Origin: Dongia mobilis
Lineage (GTDB): Bacteria > Pseudomonadota > Alphaproteobacteria > Dongiales > Dongiaceae
Length of the DNA stretch: 64,000 nucleotides
Assembly: GCF_004363235.1 (NCBI RefSeq)
Contig: NZ_SNYW01000014.1
Span: 131,501-195,500 of the forward strand
Reading direction: 5' to 3'
Shown: positions 51,651-58,755 of the stretch, piece by piece
How positions within the stretch are numbered: position 1 is the first letter of the stretch
Layout: each line of letters starts with the position of its first letter
The notes under the pieces: generated by a model
Told to the model about the DNA's origin: nothing
Seen by the model: only the letters and a program-made list of their open reading frames with translations
The model's database searches: none
Translations under genes and position numbers: made by a program

Positions 51651-53102
51651 ATGTCACCTGCCCCGCATCCCGGTTCGCCGGCCCACACCCCCGCGCCGCG
51701 TATCGTCTGGCTGCGGCGCGACCTGCGCCTCGACGACAATCCGGCCCTCGACGCCGCCGCGGCCTCCGGGGCGCCCGTGATACCGGTTTTCGTGCTCGAC
51801 CCGACAGAGGAGATCGGCGGCGCATCCCGCTGGTGGCGCGGGCAGTCGCTCGCAGCCCTCGACACCTCGCTGCGCGCTATTGGATCGCGGCTGATCCTGC
51901 GCGCCGGCCGCTCCTTGGACCAGATTTTGCGCGCTGTCGCCGAGACCGGCGCCAGCCATCTGCACTTCAATCGCCGCTATGAGCCGGCGGGATTGAGGAT
52001 CGATGCCGAGATCGTCACGGAGGCGCGCCGCATCGGCCTGGAGGTTCATGAATATCCCGGCAACCGCCTGCACGAACCCTGGGCGCTCAAGACCCTGAAG
52101 GGCGATTCGTTCCGGGTCTTTACCCCTTTCTGGCGCCGCCTGGCTGAACAATACCGGTCGCCGCAGGCGTGGCCGAAACCGCAGCAACTGGCAGCGCCGG
52201 CCGCCTGGCCGACCAGTCTTCCCCTGGAGGCGGCGGCTGAACATGCCCATTGGAGCGCCGGCATGGCGGCGCAGTGGCAGCCCGGCGAGTCCGGCGCCGC
52301 TGGCCTGCTGGCGAGCCTCGACGGCAAGATCGGCGAGTATGGCGACGCGCGCGACCGGCCGGCCAGGGACGGCACCTCGCGCCTAAGTCCCCATCTTGCC
52401 TGGGGAGAGATAAGCGTCCATGCCATCTGGCGCCGGTTCGCCGCTGGCAATCCGGCCGAACACGGCTTCCTGCGCGAGCTGGGCTGGCGTGATTTCAACA
52501 GCCACCTCCTCTATCACTTTCCGGATCTCCCGAAGCGCAACTGGAACTCCCGCTTCGATAGCTTCCCCTGGGCGCAGCCGGGGGAAGCCCTCCGTTCATG
52601 GCAACGGGGCCTGACCGGCTATCCCATCGTCGATGCCGGCATGCGCCAGCTCTGGCAGACGGGCTGGATGCACAACCGGGTCAGGATGATCACGGCCTCG
52701 TTCCTGATCAAGGATCTGCTGATCGACTGGCGCGAGGGCGAACGCTGGTTCTGGGACACGCTGGTCGATGCCGACCTCGCCCAGAACTCCGGCAACTGGC
52801 AGTGGGTCGCTGGTTCGGGTGCCGATGCTGCCCCCTATTTCCGCATCTTCAATCCGACCACGCAGAGCGCAAAATTCGACCCCGACGGTGACTACATCCG
52901 GCACTTCGTACCGGAACTGGCGAAACTGCCCGGCCATCATATCCATGCTCCCGATTTGGCACCGGCATCCATGCTGTCAAGCGCGGGCGTCACGTTGGGC
53001 CGGGACTATCCCCGCCCCATGGTGGATCATGCCATGGCTCGGACTCGCGCCCTGTCGCTCTATCAGAACGGCAAGCCACAGCGGCAGGGCGACCTCTTCT
53101 GA
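51651..53102 (+). CDS. phrB: deoxyribodipyrimidine photolyase
   Basis: 483 residues of the class I CPD photolyase/cryptochrome family. The N-terminal antenna domain starts 'PRIVWLRRDLRLDDNPAL'. FAD-binding motifs are 'DGTSRLSPHLAWGEIS' and 'YPIVDAGMRQLWQTGWMHNR', and 'NSGNWQWVAGSGADAAPYFR' holds the tryptophans used in electron transfer. It repairs UV-induced cyclobutane dimers using blue light. Confidence 0.95.
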   Translation: MSPAPHPGSPAHTPAPRIVWLRRDLRLDDNPALDAAAASGAPVIPVFVLDPTEEIGGASRWWRGQSLAALDTSLRAIGSRLILRAGRSLDQILRAVAETGASHLHFNRRYEPAGLRIDAEIVTEARRIGLEVHEYPGNRLHEPWALKTLKGDSFRVFTPFWRRLAEQYRSPQAWPKPQQLAAPAAWPTSLPLEAAAEHAHWSAGMAAQWQPGESGAAGLLASLDGKIGEYGDARDRPARDGTSRLSPHLAWGEISVHAIWRRFAAGNPAEHGFLRELGWRDFNSHLLYHFPDLPKRNWNSRFDSFPWAQPGEALRSWQRGLTGYPIVDAGMRQLWQTGWMHNRVRMITASFLIKDLLIDWREGERWFWDTLVDADLAQNSGNWQWVAGSGADAAPYFRIFNPTTQSAKFDPDGDYIRHFVPELAKLPGHHIHAPDLAPASMLSSAGVTLGRDYPRPMVDHAMARTRALSLYQNGKPQRQGDLF

Positions 53103-53151
53103 GTACCCCTGCCGGCAGCTGTTCATCCCGGCATTTACTTGCGGAACCGCA

Positions 53152-53165
53152 TTGACTTGAATCAA
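53152..53165. promoter_or_regulatory. FNR/FixK-type box upstream of ompW
   Basis: TTGACTTGAATCAA differs from TTGAT-N4-ATCAA at one position. It ends 108 bases before ATG 53274. ompW is a known FNR target in other proteobacteria. Confidence 0.72.
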
Positions 53166-53273
53166 AGATGGGCCGCCTGTGCGCTCATGCCACGCGGCAA
53201 CGTGCCGGACTGACAGGGCGCTGGCGAATCCCCCAAATAAGCGTGGGTTCTGCATTCACCGTGGGGATGGGCC

Positions 53274-53939
53274 ATGACCAAGATCAAGACTTTGGGCAGC
53301 GCTGCACTGGCGGCGGCGCTTCTGATTGCCGCGACCGGCGCGGCATCGGCGCAGGATGCCGAAGCGCCGCCGGGCAAATATGCCGGCGACTTCATGATCC
53401 GCCTGCGCGGCATCGGCGTTATTCCGGCGGACAATGCCGATATCGACCCCATCGGCGGCGATACCGAATTGTCCAACACCGGCATGCCGGAAATCGATTT
53501 CACCTATTTCATCACCGACAACATCGCGCTGGAACTGATCGCCGCCACCACGCATCACGAGGTGTCCGCGCGCAACACCTCAGCCGGCGATATCGACCTC
53601 GGCGACGTCTGGCTGCTGCCGCCCACCCTGCTGCTGCAGTACCATTTCCTCACCAAGGAGCGCTTCAGCCCCTATATCGGCGCCGGCATCAACTACACCA
53701 TCTTCTATGGCGTGGACGAGGCGAAGAACAGCATTGCCACGGATGTCGACTACGACAACAGCATCGGCTGGGCCCTGCAGGTCGGCGTCGACTATCGTCT
53801 CGACGAGAACTGGTACATCAATGCCGATGTGAAGCGGCTGTTCCTGGACACCGATGTCAGCGTCAACAACGGTGGCGTGAAGGCCGATGTCGACGTCGAC
53901 CCGTGGATCTTCGGCATGGGCATCGGCTACAAGTTCTGA
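53274..53939 (+). CDS. ompW: OmpW-family outer-membrane protein
   Basis: 221 residues with a signal peptide ending ASA-QD. The barrel is of OmpW type, eight strands, with 'KYAGDFMIRLRGIGVIP' at the start, 'PEIDFTYFITDNIALELI', 'LLQYHFLTKERFSPYIGAGI' and a final 'WIFGMGIGYKF'. Such barrels form a hydrophobic channel for small apolar molecules and are linked to anaerobiosis and stress. Upstream FNR-like box and downstream bidirectional terminator. Confidence 0.93.
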   Translation: MTKIKTLGSAALAAALLIAATGAASAQDAEAPPGKYAGDFMIRLRGIGVIPADNADIDPIGGDTELSNTGMPEIDFTYFITDNIALELIAATTHHEVSARNTSAGDIDLGDVWLLPPTLLLQYHFLTKERFSPYIGAGINYTIFYGVDEAKNSIATDVDYDNSIGWALQVGVDYRLDENWYINADVKRLFLDTDVSVNNGGVKADVDVDPWIFGMGIGYKF

Positions 53940-53959
53940 CGCCCCCGTTCCGGAATGGC

Positions 53960-53993
53960 AAAAGGCCCGCAATCGGGAGATTGCGGGCCTTTT
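53960..53993. terminator. bidirectional intrinsic terminator
   Basis: Perfect 15-bp stem (53960-53974 and 53979-53993) with a 4-base loop, A-run on the left and T-run on the right, between the convergent ompW and DUF934 genes. It can serve both. Confidence 0.95.
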
Positions 53994-54010
53994 CATCTTG
54001 CCGCTTCCGG

Positions 54011-54517
54011 TCAGGCCGCGACGGCTTCCTTCCGGTGGCGCAGTTGCAGCGCCGTCGCACGGTCGTCATTGGTCGGCTGGTAGAATACCGAGAACTCCTT
54101 CAGCGCCTCGGCATATCCTTCGACGCGCTTGCCGGCGGCCGGTTCCACCGTGTCGAAGCCGCAGCGCAGCATGAAGAGATACTGGTCGCGCAGCACCTGA
54201 CCGAAGCCGCGGATCTCGCCGGTGAAGCCCAGGCGATCGCGCAGCACGCGGGCATGGGAGAACGCCCGGCCATCGGTGAATTTCGGGAATTCCAGCGCCA
54301 CCAGCGACAGGCGGTCGAGATCGTCCTGGATCAGCAGCGGGCTCTGCTCGCTTTTCAGCGCGACGCCAATGGCGGCGTTGCGCTGGCGCAAGTTGACGCG
54401 CTCGGCCTGCCAGCGTTCCAGCGAGACGATCACCTTATCGGTTTCCGGCAGCGGCGCATCGTCCGCCACGCGAACCCACTCATTCGGCTGCGGAACGCCG
54501 TTCCTTAAGACTGTCAT
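54011..54517 (-). CDS. DUF934 protein of the sulfite-reduction operon
   Basis: 168 residues. ATG 54517 lies inside the end of cysI (38-base overlap). The conserved motif 'SLVALEFPKFTDGRAFSHAR' and 'RDQYLFMLRCGFDTVE' identify DUF934, which is nearly always next to cysI/cysH. Likely an accessory protein in assimilatory sulfate reduction of unknown biochemistry. In many relatives cysH lies between cysI and this gene, but it is absent here. Confidence 0.87.
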   Translation of the reverse strand: MTVLRNGVPQPNEWVRVADDAPLPETDKVIVSLERWQAERVNLRQRNAAIGVALKSEQSPLLIQDDLDRLSLVALEFPKFTDGRAFSHARVLRDRLGFTGEIRGFGQVLRDQYLFMLRCGFDTVEPAAGKRVEGYAEALKEFSVFYQPTNDDRATALQLRHRKEAVAA

Positions 54518-56162
54518 AGACCTTCTCCTTGAAGGGCTCGATGCCGAGCCGGCGATAGGTATCGATGAAGCGCTCCTGCGGTCCCTCGCGCAGATCGAGA
54601 TAGGTGTCGACCACCGTTTCGATTGCATCTGTGATCTGGTCCAACGAGAAGGCCGGGCCCAGGATCTTGCCGAGCGAAATGTCCTCGGCAGAGGAGCCAC
54701 CCAGCGTTACCTGGTAGAATTCCTCGCCCTTCTTGTCGACGCCGAGGATGCCGATATGGCCGACATGATGGTGGCCGCAGGCATTGATGCAGCCCGAGAT
54801 GTTGAGGCGCAACTCGCCGATCTCGGCGAGGCGCTTCGGATCGGAAAAGCGCCGCGAGATGCGCTGCGCCACCGGGATCGAGCGGGCATTGGCGAGGTTG
54901 CAATAGTCGAGGCCTGGGCAGGCGATGATGTCGGTCACCAATTCGACATTGGCTTCCGCCAGCTTGGCCGATCCCAGCTTCGCCCACAGATCGAAGAGAT
55001 CCTGCTGGCGCACATAGGGCAGGACCAGGTTCTGGCGATGCGTGACACGAATCTGGCCGAGGCTGTAGGCATCGGCCAGATCGGCCAGCAGATCCATCTG
55101 GTCGGCACTGGCATCGCCCGGTGCACCACCCACCGGCTTCAACGAGATGGTAACGATGCGATAGCCGTCGACCTTGTGATCATCGGTATTGGCCTGGACC
55201 CAGCGCGCGAAATCCGGGTCGGCGGCCTTCTTCGCCTCGAAGCCCTCATTCCGCGCCGGCAGCTTCTCCAGCGCCGGCGGCGCGAAGTATTGGCGAATGC
55301 GCGCCACTTCCTCTGCCGGCAGCTTCAGCACGCTGTCCTTGATGCGCAGCCATTCCTCTTCCACCTGGCGGCCGAATTCCTCGGCACCCAGGGCCTGTAC
55401 CAGGATCTTGATGCGCGCCTTGTAGATGTTGTCGCGCCGGCCATGCATGTTGTAGACGCGCAAGGTGGCATCGAGATAGGACAGCAAGTCCTCCGCCGCG
55501 ACAAAGCTCTTCACCAGCGGCCCGATGATCGGCGTGCGACCCTGGCCGCCGCCGGTATAGAAGGCGAAGCCAAGCTCGCCTTTCGCATTGCGGACGATCT
55601 TGAGGCCGATATCATGGGTGCGCATCGCCGCGCGATCCTTGTCGGCCGCGATGATCGCGATCTTGAACTTGCGCGGCAGATAGCTGAATTCGGGATGCAG
55701 GGTCGACCACTGGCGGATCACTTCCGCCCAAACCCGCGGATCCTCGATCTCGTCCGCCGCAACCCCCGCAAAGTGATCCGATGTCACGTTGCGGATGCAA
55801 TTGCCGCTGGTCTGGATGGCATGCATCTCGACCTCGGCGAGGTGCTCGAGAATAGCCGGCACGTCATCAAGCCGCGGCCAGTTGTACTGGATGTTCTGGC
55901 GCGTGGTGAAATGGCCATAGCCCTTGTCGTAGCGCCGCGCGATAAAGGCCAGCTTGCGCATCTGCTTCGACGACAACTCGCCATAGGGGATGGCGACGCG
56001 CAGCATATAGGCATGAAGCTGCAGATAGAGGCCGTTCTTCAGACGCAGCGGCCGGAACTCCTCCTCGGTCAGCTCACCGGCAAGGCGCCGTGCCACCTGG
56101 CCCTTGAACTGGGCGGTGCGCTCGCGCACGAAGGTGGCATCGAACTGGTCGTAGCGGTACAT
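54480..56162 (-). CDS. cysI: sulfite reductase (ferredoxin/NADPH-type haemoprotein), CysI-like
   Basis: 560 residues from ATG 56162. The two siroheme/[4Fe-4S] cysteine pairs are 'CPGLDYCNLA' and 'GCINACGHHHVG'. The two nitrite/sulfite-reductase half-domains are visible ('YGHFTTRQNIQYNWPRLDD' and 'GQIRVTHRQNLVLPYVR'). It reduces sulfite to sulfide. Nitrite reductases of the same fold are the alternative, but the cysG-DUF2849-DUF934 context favours sulfite. Confidence 0.92.
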   Translation of the reverse strand: MYRYDQFDATFVRERTAQFKGQVARRLAGELTEEEFRPLRLKNGLYLQLHAYMLRVAIPYGELSSKQMRKLAFIARRYDKGYGHFTTRQNIQYNWPRLDDVPAILEHLAEVEMHAIQTSGNCIRNVTSDHFAGVAADEIEDPRVWAEVIRQWSTLHPEFSYLPRKFKIAIIAADKDRAAMRTHDIGLKIVRNAKGELGFAFYTGGGQGRTPIIGPLVKSFVAAEDLLSYLDATLRVYNMHGRRDNIYKARIKILVQALGAEEFGRQVEEEWLRIKDSVLKLPAEEVARIRQYFAPPALEKLPARNEGFEAKKAADPDFARWVQANTDDHKVDGYRIVTISLKPVGGAPGDASADQMDLLADLADAYSLGQIRVTHRQNLVLPYVRQQDLFDLWAKLGSAKLAEANVELVTDIIACPGLDYCNLANARSIPVAQRISRRFSDPKRLAEIGELRLNISGCINACGHHHVGHIGILGVDKKGEEFYQVTLGGSSAEDISLGKILGPAFSLDQITDAIETVVDTYLDLREGPQERFIDTYRRLGIEPFKEKVYDSLKERRSAAE

Positions 56163-56166
56163 GAGG

Positions 56167-56490
56167 TCAGCTTCCCTGATCCGCGACCCGGCTCGTCCAG
56201 GAGCCGTGGTCGATCGCGAAGGTGGCATTGTGGGCGGCGCGGATCCGCTCGCGTGCGGATGTGGGCTGCGGCAACGCCCCGTCCAGTTCGACCTCGATCA
56301 GATAGGGGCCGACGACGACCCGGTCCCGGACAAAGGACTGGACCTGTTCCAGCGCCGCATCGGCCGCTTCCTTTTCGACATAGACGGCGCCCGCGGCGAA
56401 ATTCTCGGACCAGCCGTCACCGGTCCAGTAGATCGATTCACCACCCAGTAGCCATTGGGCCGTCACCATCTGCGGCACGACATTCGCCAT
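56167..56490 (-). CDS. DUF2849 protein
   Basis: 107 residues, soluble, acidic, with 'WLLGGESIYWTGDGW' near the start. This small family is typically found between cysG and cysI in alphaproteobacteria, as here: 3 bases after cysG, 4 bases before cysI. No catalytic motif is visible; it is presumed to help siroheme or sulfite-reductase function. Confidence 0.83.
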   Translation of the reverse strand: MANVVPQMVTAQWLLGGESIYWTGDGWSENFAAGAVYVEKEAADAALEQVQSFVRDRVVVGPYLIEVELDGALPQPTSARERIRAAHNATFAIDHGSWTSRVADQGS

Positions 56491-56493
56491 TTT

Positions 56494-57408
56494 CTATCTC
56501 GCTCCAGCCGCAGCTTGCGGCATTTGCCGGCGCGCCTTCACGCGCACCACATGATCGCCGGCGGCCAGAGCCGCCTTCTGAATGGCCGGCCCCTGCGCGT
56601 CCCAGCCGATGCGTCGGGCATCGCGCCGGGCCAGATCGACGATCTCGCCGGCAATGGCGGCATCGAACAGAACCAGGTCTGCCCGCTGCAGCGCGCGCAG
56701 GTCGCGCAGGGTCAGCAAATCGGCCTGCATCGGATCGACCTCGATCTCGGTGAGCAGAGCGGCTTCACGGCCTAACGCGCCCGTTCCGTTGATGGCGCGG
56801 ATGATCTCGCGCGCCCCCTCGCGCTCACGGCCCGCCAGCACGGCGGCGGCGATGGGGCCGTCGAAGAAGCCCGACCAGAAGCGACGGCGGCCATCATGGT
56901 CGACGATGCGGTGATGCACGGCGGAGCGGAAGCGGCGTGCGAAGGCGACCAATTTCTCGATGCCGTGCGGAATGGCGGCTTCGACGGCAGCGCGCACCCG
57001 CTGCGCCAGGACCGGCGAGGCGCCATTTGTCGAGATGGCGACGACGATATCGCCGCGATCGACCACGGCCGGCATGACCAGGTCGGAATGATCCGGCCGG
57101 TCGACGACATTGACCAGGATGCCGGCCTCGCGCGCCGCCGCCGAAACGGCGGCATCGCGCGCCTCGTCCCCGATGGCGCTGAAGACCAATGCCTTGCCGC
57201 GGACATCCTCGGCCGCAAAATCGCGGCCATGCCAGGTTACCCGGTGATCCAACAGCGCGTGGAGATCGGGGCTGAGCACCGGCGCCACCACCGCGACCCG
57301 CGCATCGGCCGCCAGCAGCAGGCGCAGCTTCGCCGCCGCCATCGCACCGCCACCGACGAGCAGGACGGGCCGGTTCTCCAGCCGAACAAAAAGCGGAAAC
57401 GCTCGCAT
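56494..57408 (-). CDS. cysG: siroheme synthase N-terminal domain (precorrin-2 dehydrogenase/ferrochelatase) with truncated SUMT segment
   Basis: 304 residues from ATG 57408 (an in-frame GTG is at 57426). Residues 1-210 are the CysG(B) domain: NAD motif 'VLLVGGGAMAAAKLRLL', Asp103 in 'VVDRPDHSD' and 'STNGASPVLA'. Residues about 218-295 resemble the first part of the SAM uroporphyrinogen methyltransferase domain ('DLLTLRDLRALQRADLVLFD'). The GAGPG SAM loop is degenerate, and the protein stops where the KGGDP motif should begin. Thus it can oxidise precorrin-2 and insert iron, but SUMT activity must come from another gene. Confidence 0.88.
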   Translation of the reverse strand: MRAFPLFVRLENRPVLLVGGGAMAAAKLRLLLAADARVAVVAPVLSPDLHALLDHRVTWHGRDFAAEDVRGKALVFSAIGDEARDAAVSAAAREAGILVNVVDRPDHSDLVMPAVVDRGDIVVAISTNGASPVLAQRVRAAVEAAIPHGIEKLVAFARRFRSAVHHRIVDHDGRRRFWSGFFDGPIAAAVLAGREREGAREIIRAINGTGALGREAALLTEIEVDPMQADLLTLRDLRALQRADLVLFDAAIAGEIVDLARRDARRIGWDAQGPAIQKAALAAGDHVVRVKARRQMPQAAAGAR

Positions 57409-57616
57409 GCCTGGCGACCTATTCACACCAAAGAAATGGGTTTTATTCCAGCAACATAAGTGCCCGATAAGGGCTGATATATACCCCTGCTCCAGACAGT
57501 CAACGCTTATTTACACCACTGTTTGTTTATTCACACCAGCATGAGATTATTTAACAGCAGGACCGGGCCGGCCGGACTGGCTATAATGCTGACAGAATTC
57601 GGTCGGAAGCATTGAA
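57409..57616. other. divergent control region between cysG and the Zur-type gene
   Basis: 208 bases, AT-rich around 57480-57560. It contains two exactly 20-bp-spaced copies of a TTATTYACACCA element and one related copy at its cysG end. No gene is present. Confidence 0.65.
57507..57538. repeat. direct repeat pair TTATTYACACCA, probable regulator sites
   Basis: TTATTTACACCA (57507-57518) and TTATTCACACCA (57527-57538) lie exactly 20 bp apart, two helical turns, on the same face of DNA. A third copy, TATTCACACCA, is at 57420-57430. Same orientation in all three. Confidence 0.6.
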
Positions 57617-58105
57617 ATGATGGATAAATCCACCAGCCGGGCGACGGCACCCCACGATCATAGCCACTGCCAGAGCGAGGCCCTGACCCGGGCCGAGGCG
57701 TTGTGCGACGAGCGTGGCGTCCGCCTGACCCCGCTGCGGCGCAAGGTTCTGGAACTGATCTGGAACAGCCACAAGCCGGTCGGCGCCTATGCCATCCTCG
57801 ATCACCTCCGCGAGGGGGATCGGGGGGCAGCACCACCCACCGTCTATCGCGCCCTCGATTTCCTGCTGGAGAACGGGCTCATCCACAAGCTGGAAAGCCT
57901 CAACGCCTTCATCGGCTGCGACCACCCGGAAGACCGCCATGTCAGCCAGTTCCTGATCTGCACCAAATGCGGCTCGGCGGTGGAGATTCAGGACCCCGCC
58001 ATCTCCAGCGCAGTCAGGAAAAGCGCCAGTTCGGCGGGCTTCACGGTGAGCCGCCTGACCATCGAATTGCAGGGCCTCTGCCCCAATTGCGCCGGGGCGG
58101 CGTAA
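57617..58105 (+). CDS. zur: Fur-family regulator, Zur-like
   Basis: 162 residues. The Fur winged helix ('RGVRLTPLRRKVLELIWNSH' and 'PTVYRALDFLLENGLIHKLE') is followed by metal sites: 'NAFIGCDHPEDRHVSQFLIC', the two CxxC pairs 'CTKC' and 'CPNC'. A His/Cys-rich N-terminus (HDHSHC) is typical of Zur rather than Fur. It probably represses zinc uptake genes, none of which are adjacent. Divergent from cysG. Confidence 0.87.
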   Translation: MMDKSTSRATAPHDHSHCQSEALTRAEALCDERGVRLTPLRRKVLELIWNSHKPVGAYAILDHLREGDRGAAPPTVYRALDFLLENGLIHKLESLNAFIGCDHPEDRHVSQFLICTKCGSAVEIQDPAISSAVRKSASSAGFTVSRLTIELQGLCPNCAGAA

Positions 58106-58115
58106 AGCCAAACTT

Positions 58116-58192
58116 GTCATCCCCGGGCGAAGACCCGGGGATCCAGTGTTGCGGTCGAGAAAGCGGATTCCCGGGTCAAGCCCGGCCATGAC
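58116..58192. repeat. inverted pair of GTCAT-CCCGGG intergenic elements
   Basis: GTCATCCCCGGG...CCCGGGGATCC (58116-58143) and GGATTCCCGGGTCAAGCCCGG...CATGAC (about 58164-58192) are inverted copies of one element, each with its own hairpin. They lie between the convergent zur and tmpB genes and are related to the copy at 47832-47862. Confidence 0.75.
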
Positions 58193-58212
58193 GAATTTTC
58201 GATGGTATAGCC

Positions 58213-58755
58213 TTATCGCGCCGCGCAGGCCTCAATGAATTTCTCGAAATGGCCGAGATCGGGGACCTCCCAACCGGGGATCTTGCCCTCGTCGTCCCAG
58301 CGGCGCAGCTGGATGCCGTCGCGGTGATAGGGCTCGTGCTCGAAGGCCTTCATCTCGTCTTCCGACATCAGGCCGCCCTGTAGTTTGAGCGACAGCAGGG
58401 ATGCCTCGGAGAGCAGGTCGTAATAGCCCTTCTCCCGGGTCGCGAGATAGCGCTTGGCCGGCACATGCAGGCGCACCGGCTCGGACACCTCCGGTCCGAA
58501 ATATTGCGACAGCCAGGCCGAGCCGAGGCTTTCATGCTGGGTATCGACCCCGTGATCTGCGATGTCCTCCGGCAGGTCGTGCAGCATATGGCCGATATCG
58601 TGCAGCAAGGTGGCGACGATGAGGGCCGGCGTCGCCCCGTCCCGCTCGGCGCAATAGGCGCATTGCAGGGCGTGCTCCAACTGGCTCACCCCCTCGCCGT
58701 AACTCTCCAGACCGCGCTTGTCGAATGCGCGCCGGATTTCCCGCATCACCTTCAT
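58213..58755 (-). CDS. tmpB: TmpB-like HD-domain diiron phosphonate oxygenase
   Basis: 180 residues. ATG 58755 overlaps the tmpA stop (ATGA). Ligands of the mixed-valent diiron HD oxygenases are in place: His28 (QLEHALQ), His52-Asp53 (LLHDIGH), His74, His97 (LHVPAK) and Asp154/155 (RRWDDEG). The spacing matches PhnZ to within one residue. Partnered with a gamma-butyrobetaine-hydroxylase-like tmpA rather than a PhyH-type enzyme, it most likely cleaves (R)-1-hydroxy-2-(trimethylammonio)ethylphosphonate to glycine betaine and phosphate. Activity on 1-hydroxy-2-aminoethylphosphonate is the alternative. Confidence 0.85.
   Translation of the reverse strand: MKVMREIRRAFDKRGLESYGEGVSQLEHALQCAYCAERDGATPALIVATLLHDIGHMLHDLPEDIADHGVDTQHESLGSAWLSQYFGPEVSEPVRLHVPAKRYLATREKGYYDLLSEASLLSLKLQGGLMSEDEMKAFEHEPYHRDGIQLRRWDDEGKIPGWEVPDLGHFEKFIEACAAR

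Noticed and set aside
54222-56753. 843-residue open frame opposite cysI and DUF934
   Set aside because: Antisense to a sulfite reductase with all catalytic cysteines. No known domain in the shadow.
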